DNA from: an uncultured Duncaniella sp.
GTDB taxonomy: Bacteria > Bacteroidota > Bacteroidia > Bacteroidales > Muribaculaceae
Direction of reading: 5' to 3'
Assembly (NCBI GenBank): GCA_910589485.1
Contig: CAJUSW010000001.1
Location: forward strand, 402,970-466,969
DNA length: 64,000 nt
How positions within the stretch are numbered: position 1 is the stretch's first letter; every line of letters begins with the position of its first letter. The notes beneath the pieces were generated by a model. That model was not told the origin of the DNA. It searched no databases and was given only the letters and a program-made list of their open reading frames with translations. Shown piece after piece: positions 45,666 through 54,136 of this stretch. Both the position numbers and the translations under genes were made by a program.

Positions 45666-45698
45666 GTTAAACCGGCAGCATCACACGAGCGGTTTAAC
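45666..45698 (-). other. Hairpin spanning the stop codon of the small membrane-protein gene
   Basis: GTTAAACC (45666-45673) and GGTTTAAC (45691-45698) are perfect 8-bp inverted repeats around the stop codon at 45681-45683. No T-run follows, so a terminator role is uncertain. Confidence 0.35.
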
Positions 45699-46193
45699 CA
45701 CCCGGTTGCCCGGACGATTGCTAAGCGACAGCGAGGCGGCCACAGTGACAGCACCTGTAGGCAATTCCGATTTATACATGATGAAGTACCGTTCCGGCGC
45801 CATGAAATCAAGTATGAACGACGCGGTATCGACAGGCTCATCGCCCGGCAGTCCATCCACGATGCGTTCCTTAATCTTCACCTCAAACCCCTTGATCTCG
45901 ATGGCAAGACTCACGGCTCCACTCGCCGTGACCCCGGCGAGCCCGTGACGGCGCAATATCACCTGACCGTCATCGCAACATATCAGCTCTATTTCCGGCC
46001 GTGAAGCCTCATCATCCCCTCTTTCATGCTCACGCGATATGACCCCGGCGAGCAGGATCTCTCTCACCGGACCGGGAGCACCGCGACCATTACACAGCGC
46101 GACTATCATGGCCGCAACCGTCACGGCTATGACATAGAATTCCACCGATTGGAACACTCCGGCCAGTATAAGGCAATATATCGAGGATAACAT
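45681..46193 (-). CDS. Small membrane protein, unknown function, probably from a leaderless mRNA
   Basis: Starting at ATG 46193 the product has 170 residues, with two hydrophobic helices near the N-terminus (SSIYCLILAGVF; VEFYVIAVTVAAMIVALC) and a soluble beta-rich C-terminal domain. I do not recognise the family. The frame is open upstream to 46253, but a perfect promoter (TTTG at 46226-46229, 19 bp, TATCTTTG at 46199-46206) puts transcription start at or within a few bases of the 46193 ATG, so longer starts are excluded and the message would have almost no leader. Confidence 0.6.
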   Translation of the reverse strand: MLSSIYCLILAGVFQSVEFYVIAVTVAAMIVALCNGRGAPGPVREILLAGVISREHERGDDEASRPEIELICCDDGQVILRRHGLAGVTASGAVSLAIEIKGFEVKIKERIVDGLPGDEPVDTASFILDFMAPERYFIMYKSELPTGAVTVAASLSLSNRPGNRVVKPLV

Positions 46194-46198
46194 AGGGA

Positions 46199-46229
46199 CA
46201 AAGATAGACATTCCGCATGAAGATTCAAA
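46199..46229 (-). promoter_or_regulatory. Perfect promoter directly abutting a start codon
   Basis: Minus-strand TTTG-N19-TATCTTTG. Five bases separate the box from the ATG at 46193, so the message should start at or very near the A of the ATG. Confidence 0.65.
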
Positions 46230-46332
46230 AAATACCGCTCCGGCTACCCACAATTATAAAATTATATTCTTTTTCAAAACTCATCACGGGCTTGTGACGT
46301 TGATATTATACACGTTTTAACAATGATTTATT

Positions 46333-47667
46333 ATGCTTACCGCTGACATTATTCCTTCTCACCGACTGGCGCAATGGCTGCTCACCCATATCCACCGTTT
46401 CCTCGATATATTTGGCCTTGAAAAAGACAAGCTCACCGAGGAGATCCTCTATGTGGCTATAATCGTATGCGCGGCAATGTTAGTAGGATGGCTCGTTAGT
46501 AACGGCATCCGTCTCATCATACGCAAAATAGTGATGGTGCGTAATCCCGAACTGGGACATGCTCTTGTGGAAAAGCATGTGCTGGCCCGCTGTTGCAGCA
46601 TAATCCCTCCGCTGGTGATACTTGCCCTGTTGCCGTTCGCATTCACCGGCAACTCCACCCTCAACGTGATCATGTATCGCGGAATGCTCATATACACCAC
46701 CCTGGTGATATGCATGGCGATATGCACGGTCACAATATTCGTGTGGACACGCTTCGACGAGAAACGCAACACTCGCAATCTGCCTCTGCGTGGTATTCTC
46801 GATACCATAATAGGCATCGTATGGGTCATCGCGATAATAATATGCGTATCCATACTTGTGGGTAAGTCTCCGGCGACTCTGCTCACGGCATTGGGCGCAT
46901 TTGCCACCGTGCTGATGTTGGTGTTCAAGGACAGCATCCTCGGTCTGGTGGGCGGACTGCAGCTTTCACAGAACGATATGCTCCATGTAGGGGACTGGAT
47001 CGTGGTGCCCAACACCATTGCCAATGGTATAGTGATAGACGTGTCGCTCACCACAGTGAAGGTCCAGAACTGGGATAATACCATCGTCACACTTCCCCCC
47101 TACTCGCTCATCTCCGGCTCATTCCAGAACTGGCGGGGCATGAGCGACAGCGGTGTGCGTCAGATCGCCCGCTCCGTCATCATCGATAATTATTCGATCA
47201 CCGAAGCTACTCCCGAATTTGTCGATAAGATGGTGGCTAAATTCCCCGTGCTTAAGAATTATGTCGATAAGGTGAAGACCGCAGGCAAGCCGATATTCGA
47301 TCCCGGCCTCGCCACCATCAACGGAACCATCGACTCCAACCTCGGTCTCTACCGCGCATATCTGTGTGAATGGTTGCTCACCCATCCATCCATATCTTCG
47401 AGCCAGCAGATACTCGTGAGGTTATTGGCTCCCAACGAGTATGGTATACCGTTGCAGATATGGTGCTTCACATCCACCACGGCATGGACCGCTTACGAGG
47501 CCATCCAAAGTGCCCTGTTCGAGCATATCGCAGTGACCGCTCCGGCATTTGGGCTCCAGATCTACAATGAGACCTCAGGAGCCGACGTCCTCACCATCGA
47601 CACCGTTGATGCCAAGGATGCCGCCATCACCTCGGCTACCACAGCCCCAACCACTCCGAAGAGTTAA
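46333..47667 (+). CDS. MscS-family mechanosensitive channel (YbdG-like)
   Basis: The 444-residue protein has five or so N-terminal membrane helices and the MscS core: LLTALGAFATVLMLVFKDSILGLVGGLQLSQNDMLHVGDWI (split here by rule into pore helix TM3 and the beta domain entry), then VKVQNWDNTIVTLPPYSLISGSFQNW. This matches the YbdG/small-conductance subfamily implicated in osmotic adaptation. It opens under membrane tension to release solutes. A Thr/Ala-rich tail ends the protein. Convergent with lrgB, 5 bp away. Confidence 0.9.
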   Translation: MLTADIIPSHRLAQWLLTHIHRFLDIFGLEKDKLTEEILYVAIIVCAAMLVGWLVSNGIRLIIRKIVMVRNPELGHALVEKHVLARCCSIIPPLVILALLPFAFTGNSTLNVIMYRGMLIYTTLVICMAICTVTIFVWTRFDEKRNTRNLPLRGILDTIIGIVWVIAIIICVSILVGKSPATLLTALGAFATVLMLVFKDSILGLVGGLQLSQNDMLHVGDWIVVPNTIANGIVIDVSLTTVKVQNWDNTIVTLPPYSLISGSFQNWRGMSDSGVRQIARSVIIDNYSITEATPEFVDKMVAKFPVLKNYVDKVKTAGKPIFDPGLATINGTIDSNLGLYRAYLCEWLLTHPSISSSQQILVRLLAPNEYGIPLQIWCFTSTTAWTAYEAIQSALFEHIAVTAPAFGLQIYNETSGADVLTIDTVDAKDAAITSATTAPTTPKS

Positions 47668-47672
47668 TACTA

Positions 47673-48365
47673 TTATACTCCCAACAACTGGAGCAGGGGG
47701 CCGGCGAGGACCGAGGTGAGGACTCCGTTAAGGATAAGTCCCACGGTCGCATAGGCTCCGTAACGCTCCGACAACTGGCTAACGCGGCTCGTGCCTATGA
47801 CATGAGCCGCGGTTCCCATGCTTATACCCTGGGCCACAGGACTGCTGATATTTCCGAAACTCAGCACCCGAAGGCCGACAACCGCACCAAGCAATCCCAC
47901 AAGTACCACTATCGAGGCTGTGAGCGAGGGGATGCCGCCGAGATGTCCGGTTATCTCTATGGCTATGGCATTGGTGACCGACTTGGGGGCAAGCGAGATT
48001 ATCACCTCGCGCGAGGCTCCCATCCATTTGGCTATCAACACTACAGAAATTATGCCCACGATACACCCGGCCAACTCACACATGAGTATGGGCAGGAGCT
48101 GTTTGCGGATGGTGCGCAACTGAGTGTACAACGGCAGACCGAGAGCCACGATGGCCGGTTTGAGCCAAAATTCTATCATCGCACCGGGACGGGAATATGT
48201 CTCATAACTGATCCCCGAAATCTGAAGGAATCCGATGAGCACGGCCACGGTCACAAGCACGGGATGAAACGCTGTGACACCGCTCCACTCGCGGAGTTTG
48301 ATCGAGGCGAAGTACACGCCGAATGTCAGCGCTACAAGGAATATATCACTTTCTATGAACTGCAT
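47673..48365 (-). CDS. lrgB: LrgB family membrane protein
   Basis: The 230-residue protein (ATG at 48365) has six or more membrane helices and LrgB/CidB signatures (SLAPKSVTNAIAIEI, GTAAHVIGTSRV). LrgAB-type pairs act as holin/antiholin-like systems and as pyruvate or other small-acid transporters. It starts 20 bp inside the end of lrgA on the same strand, so the two are coupled. An in-frame extension to 48407 is open but would overlap lrgA further. Confidence 0.9.
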   Translation of the reverse strand: MQFIESDIFLVALTFGVYFASIKLREWSGVTAFHPVLVTVAVLIGFLQISGISYETYSRPGAMIEFWLKPAIVALGLPLYTQLRTIRKQLLPILMCELAGCIVGIISVVLIAKWMGASREVIISLAPKSVTNAIAIEITGHLGGIPSLTASIVVLVGLLGAVVGLRVLSFGNISSPVAQGISMGTAAHVIGTSRVSQLSERYGAYATVGLILNGVLTSVLAGPLLQLLGV

Positions 48366-48693
48366 GGCGGAAATATTGATGTACACGGCCGGTGACGAGG
48401 AGCACAAGAGCCGTGCTCACCACTGTGGCCACTGTGATTGCAAGCCAGGAATCAGCTATAATGTCGAAATACAGCATCAGCGCCACTCCTGGTGGCACGA
48501 AGAAAAATCCCATGTTGGAGACAAGAAACCGGCACATGGGGCCGACATCCTCCACCTTGATCGCTTTTTTCTCAAGAAGCGCGGTGAGCAACAACATTCC
48601 CAGGATACTTCCGGGAATGGAGATGCCGGTGAGCCATACGATGAGTTCACCTACGGCCAGGCATCCGAAAATGATGAAACATTGCTTTACCAT
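48346..48693 (-). CDS. lrgA: CidA/LrgA family membrane protein
   Basis: The 115-residue protein has four membrane helices and family motifs (SIPGSILGMLLLTALL, VGPMCRFLVSNMGFFFVPPGVALM). It is the holin-like partner of LrgB. Its start lies 47 bp inside the upstream EamA gene, a long overlap implying translational coupling of all three genes. Confidence 0.9.
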   Translation of the reverse strand: MVKQCFIIFGCLAVGELIVWLTGISIPGSILGMLLLTALLEKKAIKVEDVGPMCRFLVSNMGFFFVPPGVALMLYFDIIADSWLAITVATVVSTALVLLVTGRVHQYFRHAVHRK

Positions 48694-49576
48694 TTCTCAA
48701 TAGTTTTTGCGGGCTTGTGACAAGCAGGAACACAGCGGCCAATATCAGCACGATTCCAAGCACAGCCTTGAATGTAAGAAATTCTCCGAATACGAGCACA
48801 CCCACCAGCACTCCGGTGACAGGCTCAAGGGCACCGAGTATCGACACCGGTACCGAGCCGATGAGCTGTACGGCCACAGCCACAGTGAGGATCGACACTA
48901 TGGTCGGGACTACCGACAGCCCCACAGCGCACCCGATGCCGAGAGGATTGACCGGCACAGGCTGTAGAGCAGTGAGCCCCTTGAGTTGGACGATGAACAC
49001 CGAGAGCCCGAACAGCAGGGAATAGAATGTGAGCGTAGGCCCGGCAAGCCGTTGGAGACTGGTCTTGCTTATGAGTATCATATACACCGAATAGCTCAAG
49101 GCCGACAGCATCACGAGCACCACTCCGAGCGCCGAGACGTTGGCTCCCGGGCCGGGATTGGCCAGCAACACGACTCCGGCAAACGACACGGCAATGGCTA
49201 TCGCAGTGCTCACCGAAATGCGCTGACGGTAAAATATCCACAGGATGAGTGCAATGAATATCGGCTCTACGAAAAGCATGGTGGAGGCTATGCCCACATC
49301 CATGTAGTTGTATGCCTCGAACAGACCTACCGAAGAGAGGGCGAACAGCACACCCTGGACAAACATCAGCGGCACCTGACGGCGCGAGAGGCGGAACGAT
49401 GATCCGCGCTTGATCATTACGAGACCGAGCAATACTGTCGCTATCAGGTAGCGGTAGAACAGCACCGAGGGGACCGACATCCCCATCTCATACAGCGGGA
49501 CAGCAAAGAGCGGGTTGGTACCGTAACTTATGGCTGCAACCGCGCCGAGAATATACCCTTTGGTTATACCCTTCAT
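48647..49576 (-). CDS. EamA/DMT-family transporter
   Basis: The 309-residue protein has ten predicted membrane helices arranged as two EamA repeats (AISYGTNPLFAVPLY at the start of the first; SALSYSVYMILI at the start of the second, near 155). DMT transporters export amino acids, nucleobases or other metabolites; no substrate can be read from sequence. It precedes lrgA with a 47-bp overlap. No clear promoter box was seen upstream. Confidence 0.9.
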   Translation of the reverse strand: MKGITKGYILGAVAAISYGTNPLFAVPLYEMGMSVPSVLFYRYLIATVLLGLVMIKRGSSFRLSRRQVPLMFVQGVLFALSSVGLFEAYNYMDVGIASTMLFVEPIFIALILWIFYRQRISVSTAIAIAVSFAGVVLLANPGPGANVSALGVVLVMLSALSYSVYMILISKTSLQRLAGPTLTFYSLLFGLSVFIVQLKGLTALQPVPVNPLGIGCAVGLSVVPTIVSILTVAVAVQLIGSVPVSILGALEPVTGVLVGVLVFGEFLTFKAVLGIVLILAAVFLLVTSPQKLLRNGKAMFHHFRMPGRR

Positions 49577-49667
49577 TTCAAAAAATATTATCTGAAATCT
49601 TATCTGGAAACTCTTTTTTATCTACCGGAAACGGGTGCTGTATGTGTCAGCACAGGGCCGGCAATCA

Positions 49668-50693
49668 TTATCTGGCGGTCACGTCACACTCCATGAACGG
49701 CTTCATGAGTGTGTTGAGCTGAAGATGCTCCACGAGGAACCCGTCGTGACCAAACGGCGAGTGAATCTCGGCATACACCGCCTTGGGGATACGTGCCGCG
49801 AGAGCAATCATGTCGGACGGCGGAAACACGATATCGGTGGTCAGACCTATCACCAGAGTCTTGGCCTTGATGGTCGAGAGCGCGGCGTACATGCCTCCGC
49901 GTCCGCGTCCCACATCGTGAGTATCGAACGAATCGAGGATCGCATGGTAGGAATAAGCATCGAAGCGTCTCACCAATTTCTCTCCCTGGTAACGCTGATA
50001 CGATACCGCCCTGCGTGTCACCGGCATCTCCTCGGTGTCGCGTTGGGTGATGTTGTAACCCATGGGGCCACGGTAGCTGAGCAGACCGATGGCACGAGCG
50101 GCGGCAAGTCCGGCAGCTCCGGCATCGGGACGCGGTTCGCCATAGGTAGTATCGGCCTCGATGCACATGCGCTGGGTCTCGTCGATTGCTATGGTCCAGG
50201 GGGTAGCTACACCATCGGTGGCCATCAGGGCGAGACGGTCGAAGCGGTCGGGCTCCATCACGGCCCATTCCACAGCTTGGAAGCCACCGACCGAACAACC
50301 CACAAGTGTGTGTATGCGGCCTATGCCGAGAGCATCAGCGAGCACACGGTGTGCATTAACTATATCACGGATAGTGTATTTGGGAAAATCGGCATAGTAA
50401 GGCTTTCCGGTCTCGGGATTGACATGTAGAGGTGCCGTTGTGCCGTAGGGGGAACCGAGAATATTGGCGCACACGATAAAGTATCGGGCCGGATCGAGAA
50501 ACTTCCCCTCCTCCACAGTGTGAGGCCACCAGTCGGCCACATCGCTGTTGGCCGTGAGGGCGTGGCATACCCACACCACATTGTCGGCGTTCTCATTGAG
50601 AGTGCCATAAGTGTGATAGGCTATGCGCAACTTGGGGAGTGTGCCTCCGAATTCCAGCCCGAACGGCTCGGAATGATCGTAATACTTTACCAT
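49668..50693 (-). CDS. metX: Homoserine O-acetyltransferase
   Basis: The 341-residue alpha/beta hydrolase-fold enzyme acetylates homoserine from acetyl-CoA in methionine synthesis. Motifs: WVCHALTANSDVADWW, NILGSPYGTT, the nucleophile elbow GCSVGGFQA (Ser at about 130), Asp in GLTTDIVFP and His in FGHDGFL. No MetW or C-terminal CBS extension is present. A promoter box TACCTTTG lies at 50721-50728 on the minus strand, about 28 bp before the start. Confidence 0.95.
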   Translation of the reverse strand: MVKYYDHSEPFGLEFGGTLPKLRIAYHTYGTLNENADNVVWVCHALTANSDVADWWPHTVEEGKFLDPARYFIVCANILGSPYGTTAPLHVNPETGKPYYADFPKYTIRDIVNAHRVLADALGIGRIHTLVGCSVGGFQAVEWAVMEPDRFDRLALMATDGVATPWTIAIDETQRMCIEADTTYGEPRPDAGAAGLAAARAIGLLSYRGPMGYNITQRDTEEMPVTRRAVSYQRYQGEKLVRRFDAYSYHAILDSFDTHDVGRGRGGMYAALSTIKAKTLVIGLTTDIVFPPSDMIALAARIPKAVYAEIHSPFGHDGFLVEHLQLNTLMKPFMECDVTAR

Positions 50694-50720
50694 GCCTTAT
50701 GCAATTATATTTTTAAACTG

Positions 50721-50728
50721 CAAAGGTA
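50721..50728 (-). promoter_or_regulatory. -7 element of metX
   Basis: TACCTTTG on the minus strand; leader about 20 nt. No -33 TTTG is evident and no room exists for a SAM riboswitch. Confidence 0.55.
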
Positions 50729-50816
50729 CATAATTTCATACGAATCTCACCCCGAATATCGCGTCATTTTCCATATTTCGGGCATAATGAGAAGATATAT
50801 GGCTTTATAGGTGGAT

Positions 50817-50839
50817 ATCTGTAGGATTATTCTACAGAT
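50817..50839. other. Short hairpin downstream of the decayed GNAT gene
   Basis: ATCTGTAG (50817-50824) and CTACAGAT (50832-50839) form a perfect 8-bp stem with a 7-nt loop. It may be the remnant terminator of the small ORF/GNAT locus, but lacks a T-run. Confidence 0.4.
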
Positions 50840-50902
50840 TCAATAATTAAAGTCTTGAATCTGAAAAAATCTACTATTCAAATTCCATCATGTCAAAAAA
50901 CA

Positions 50903-50986
50903 TCAGCCGAAAAATCCGTTAAGGTCAAAATCTCCGCAGTCAAATTTCGACACATCTAAGGCGGGAGAGAGTCTTACAAGCCTCAT
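50903..50986 (-). pseudogene. N-terminal remnant of a GNAT acetyltransferase (toxin-like)
   Basis: An ATG directly after the small ORF's stop opens a 27-codon frame containing MRLVRLSPALDVSKF followed by DCGDFDLNGFF. This is the usual beginning of GNAT acetyltransferases of toxin-antitoxin type (a FDCGxxxLNxF pattern near residue 15-25). A TGA then ends it, and no continuation of a GNAT domain (acetyl-CoA loop) is found in any frame downstream. It is best read as a truncated, non-functional remnant left after a deletion. Confidence 0.6.
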
Positions 50987-51157
50987 TTATATGCAGATTG
51001 TAATTCTTTCCTTTGCCTTAGCCACGGCCTCTTTCAATTTTCTTGTATTTTCGGCGCGTTGCTCACCCGAGAGGTTTTCAACCTCCATTTTGAGTCGCTC
51101 AAATCGGATTGCATCAGCACCGGTCAATATTGGGGTTTCAGCGATCGGTCTTGCCAT
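50987..51157 (-). CDS. Small conserved 56-residue protein, antitoxin-like
   Basis: The frame encodes 56 residues starting MARPIAETPILTGADAIRFE and ending in a Lys/Glu-rich helix. Short proteins with this MARPIxETPxLxGxDAxxF start are widespread in Bacteroidales and usually precede a GNAT or similar small toxin-like gene. Here the partner is only a 27-codon remnant. It has a strong Shine-Dalgarno sequence (AAGGAGATAT, 51162-51171 in + coordinates), rare in this phylum, and a -7 box (51187-51194). An antitoxin role is inferred from context only. Confidence 0.65.
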   Translation of the reverse strand: MARPIAETPILTGADAIRFERLKMEVENLSGEQRAENTRKLKEAVAKAKERITICI

Positions 51158-51161
51158 AATT

Positions 51162-51194
51162 ATATCTCCTTCATTAAATCAGTTTACAAAGATA
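51162..51194 (-). promoter_or_regulatory. Promoter box and strong ribosome-binding site of the 56-residue ORF
   Basis: Minus-strand TATCTTTG (51187-51194) is followed by AAGGAGATAT (51162-51171) 4-5 bases before the ATG. The purine-rich site is far stronger than elsewhere in the window. Confidence 0.55.
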
Positions 51195-51254
51195 TAACAA
51201 ATATCCGACATTATTGGATTTTATCGCATAAAATCAATCTCTTACGCATGAATT

Positions 51255-52058
51255 TCAATCCTCGAGCTGGTGGAAGCGATCGCGGGTGAGGGAGTATTTC
51301 TGAGGTTTGAGACGGCCGGATATGAGGAAGCGTAGCTTGCAGTATCTCATGCGACGATATTTGGTCCACACCCACAGGCGCAGGAAGTCCTTTACTGTGG
51401 GTTTCCAATGCCGTGCCCTGCAGTTTTCGGCATAGGCGTCGAGTGTCATCTCGGTGGATACGCCGTAGGCATCATAGATGGAGATATATTTCGACACCCG
51501 GCGGAATGATCCGCCATCCTCGTACAGCTTACGGAAAAACACATAATCGGCCAACCGGCGGAACTCGGTGTTGAAAGGACGCTCCTTCAATAACGACGTG
51601 CGGGTAAATGAGCTCTGATGACAGAAAGGCATGGCATGATCTATCACATCTACCTTAAATGGATGAAATCTCTTGTATCCGCCCGAAAAATGAATCAGGT
51701 TGGAGCCATATATCACATCCTCATCATAACGCTTTCCGGCAAAAACCTCCTCGAGCACACGATTGTCGAAAAACACGTCGCCGGCATTCATGAAGTTGAC
51801 ATAATCGCCGGTGGCATGCTTCACGGCCTTGTTCATGGCCTGATATATACCGCCGTCGGGCTCAGATACCCAATAAGTGATGCGGTCGGAATACTTGCGT
51901 ATTATATCGACCGTGCCGTCGGTCGAACCGCCGTCGATCACGATATATTCCATATCGGGATAAGTCTGGTTCACCACCGATTGCAATGTCTTCTCTATAA
52001 ACTGAGCGGCGTTATAGCACACGGTCACAACCGTGATCTTATGGGGTTGAGTGTTCAT
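51255..52058 (-). CDS. Family 2 glycosyltransferase
   Basis: The 267-residue GT-A enzyme begins with VVTVCYNAAQFIEKTL and has VIDGGSTDGT, the DxD-like region around MNAGDVFF and SEPDGGIYQAMNKA, matching the WcaA/WcaE-type glycosyltransferases that build surface polysaccharides. It is cytosolic or peripheral, with no membrane helix. It is the second gene of a pair with the GT4 enzyme, 19 bp upstream. The sugar and acceptor are unknown. Confidence 0.92.
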   Translation of the reverse strand: MNTQPHKITVVTVCYNAAQFIEKTLQSVVNQTYPDMEYIVIDGGSTDGTVDIIRKYSDRITYWVSEPDGGIYQAMNKAVKHATGDYVNFMNAGDVFFDNRVLEEVFAGKRYDEDVIYGSNLIHFSGGYKRFHPFKVDVIDHAMPFCHQSSFTRTSLLKERPFNTEFRRLADYVFFRKLYEDGGSFRRVSKYISIYDAYGVSTEMTLDAYAENCRARHWKPTVKDFLRLWVWTKYRRMRYCKLRFLISGRLKPQKYSLTRDRFHQLED

Positions 52059-52077
52059 CAGTCAGGAAAATATTGAG

Positions 52078-53160
52078 TCAGACAGTGCGGGAATACACAG
52101 CCGCGGTCTCCCGGGCCATCTTATCCCATGAATATGATGCGAGGATCTCCCGGCCACGCGCAACGAGGGTCTCGCACAGATGAGTATCGGAGATGAGCCT
52201 GCGCATGGTGTCGGCCATGCTCTCCACATTATAGGGATCAAAGTATGCACCTCCGTCGCGCGCCACCTCGGGGAAGCAGCTCGCGTCGCTCAATGCCAAC
52301 GGACAGCCTGAGGCATAAGCCTCCAGGATGGGTATGCCGAAACCCTCGTAAAGCGAGGGGTACACAAAGCATGCCGCATGCTTATAAAGATAAGTGAGCT
52401 GAGGTTCGCTGACAAATACACTGCGGGTGCATCCGCCTATACCGAGCCTGTCGATCATCGCTTGCTCCATGGGATCGAACGGCACGCCGGTACACACCAG
52501 CTCGATGTCGGGATACTCACGGTGAAGCAACGAGAAAGCCTCGCAGAAGCGGTCGAAGTTTTTGTAGCCGAAACGCCCGCCCACATACAGGATATACCTC
52601 GATGGCAACCCCTCAACACTCTCCTCGCGCGAAGTGTCGAGACCGTAGCCCTGATACACCACGTCGATCCTGTCATCGGGAATCCCATACAGCTCCATAA
52701 GGTCCTTTTTAGTATTATTGCTTATGGCTATGATGCGTGAGGCGTTCATCACGGTGAGCTTTTTCATCTCGGCCGTATGATCCCTTTCAGGAAATATTTC
52801 GGCAAACTTTTCGTGGATCATGTCGTGGACAGTAATCACATAAGGGCGCTTCACCGATTTCAGGAAATAGGGATTGTAGTAGGTGGGATGGAAAATATCA
52901 TATTTCCCTCTCTCCAACACCCGACGCGATATGGACTCGTTGATGCGGTAGGCCTTCTTTCCCTTCTTCATGAAGCGTGGCAACCACATAGTGGAGGCCC
53001 ACATCCCCGGGACCGATTTCAGATATACATTGGACGACAACACCACCGGATTCCTGAAATGATAACCCTCAGGCAAGCGGGTCATGAGCTCGGCGAAGTA
53101 TCGTGAGATACCTCCAAACTTCTGGTCGATAAATGTCTGATAATCGTATAAAATCTCCAT
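52078..53160 (-). CDS. Family 4 glycosyltransferase
   Basis: The 360-residue GT-B enzyme has the N-terminal FGGISRYFAEL glycine motif, ITVHDMIHEKF, and the donor-binding C-terminal domain YVGGRFGYKNF and PSLYEGFGIPILEAYASG with the EX7E glutamates. Together with the GT2 gene downstream it forms a small operon, likely for a capsule, exopolysaccharide or LPS side chain. A perfect promoter (53189-53219) lies just upstream. Confidence 0.92.
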   Translation of the reverse strand: MEILYDYQTFIDQKFGGISRYFAELMTRLPEGYHFRNPVVLSSNVYLKSVPGMWASTMWLPRFMKKGKKAYRINESISRRVLERGKYDIFHPTYYNPYFLKSVKRPYVITVHDMIHEKFAEIFPERDHTAEMKKLTVMNASRIIAISNNTKKDLMELYGIPDDRIDVVYQGYGLDTSREESVEGLPSRYILYVGGRFGYKNFDRFCEAFSLLHREYPDIELVCTGVPFDPMEQAMIDRLGIGGCTRSVFVSEPQLTYLYKHAACFVYPSLYEGFGIPILEAYASGCPLALSDASCFPEVARDGGAYFDPYNVESMADTMRRLISDTHLCETLVARGREILASYSWDKMARETAAVYSRTV

Positions 53161-53188
53161 TACACAGAGTCCAATTGTTGATATTTTG

Positions 53189-53219
53189 CAAAGGTAGCAA
53201 TAATATTCAATATGGCAAA
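53189..53219 (-). promoter_or_regulatory. Promoter of the two-gene glycosyltransferase operon
   Basis: Minus strand TTTG (53216-53219), exact 19-bp spacer, TACCTTTG (53189-53196). The leader to 53160 is about 25 nt. Confidence 0.75.
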
Positions 53220-53235
53220 AGCCATTACCGGAAGA

Positions 53236-53790
53236 TCATTTACGCGCCTTGCGGAATTTGATCCTGAGACGCTTGCGACGGTCCTTGCTTCCCGCCGGAC
53301 GGTCGGAGTGATGAACGGGCTCTTTTGCATCCGTATCGGGGGCAGATAATTCCGCCGATGAAATCTCCGGTTCAACAACCAGAGGAGAGTAAGATTTTGT
53401 ATCCTGTGTTGCCACGTCCTTTGACTCTGCTGTTGTGACCTCAACTGCCACCGGTGATTCCTCGCATGTAGCCACGGGTTGTACATTCCGAGTCTGACGT
53501 TGAGCCTCCCCCCGAGTGTTCTTGCGGATGCGTGCACGCTCCCTGGCTCGGCGCGAGCGCTCAATGGCCACATCAATCTCCTGACGGAGAAACGCAAAAG
53601 CCGTGCGCATGGACGCATCGGTAATCGACACGGCATCAAGTCCTCCTGAAAGGTAGGCATCGAGTGCAGAAATCATTACGTCGGCCGACTCGGCATCGTG
53701 AAGATAAACCTTGAGGATACGGTCGACAAAACGCTTATAAGCATTGCGGGAGATGGAGAGACCGGAGGGATAGATGACAGTCTTTTTCAT
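53236..53790 (-). CDS. DUF6291-like hypothetical protein
   Basis: The 184-residue protein has an N-terminal domain (residues 1-85) resembling DUF6291: a helical segment with LSGGLDAVSITDASMRTAFAF and LRQEIDVAIERSRRARERARIRK. In that family it is often fused to or found with phage or plasmid replication genes. The rest is low-complexity and Glu/Ala-rich, ending in a basic tail (KDRRKRLRIKFRKARK) that could bind nucleic acid. No phage genes surround it. The DUF assignment is by resemblance and not secure. A -7 box TAAATTTG is at 53828-53835. Confidence 0.55.
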   Translation of the reverse strand: MKKTVIYPSGLSISRNAYKRFVDRILKVYLHDAESADVMISALDAYLSGGLDAVSITDASMRTAFAFLRQEIDVAIERSRRARERARIRKNTRGEAQRQTRNVQPVATCEESPVAVEVTTAESKDVATQDTKSYSPLVVEPEISSAELSAPDTDAKEPVHHSDRPAGSKDRRKRLRIKFRKARK

Positions 53791-54136
53791 GGCATTTCAG
53801 TTTTATAAGTGATCATATTAAATACCACAAATTTACATATCGCCACAACCCAAAAGGTGCGATAATGTCGCGTAGTCAAAAAAATTTCACACTTCGCCTC
53901 TTGATAACGCTGTTTCTATAAATCTAACATTGCTTCACTGCAAAACGCTACAATTATTCGTTCAAACCAGCGCTTAGCTATGATTTTACTACTATCACAC
54001 AACAAATCGTAACAATTCTTCACCACCCTGGATTATTTTTCATATATTTGGGTCTGATTTTCATGATTGAAAATCATATTATTTCAGCCCGTATAAATCG
54101 GGAGGCAGAAAACCATCATTACAAAAGAAATAAATC
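53791..54136. other. Intergenic region with divergent promoter boxes and a small hairpin
   Basis: This 346-bp AT-rich gap has no gene. It holds the leftward -7 box (53828-53835, TAAATTTG on the minus strand), a rightward -7 box TATATTTG (54043-54050), and a perfect 9-bp hairpin TGATTTTCA-TGAT-TGAAAATCA (54055-54076) starting 4 bp after that box, i.e. at or just after the expected start of transcription. Confidence 0.55.
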
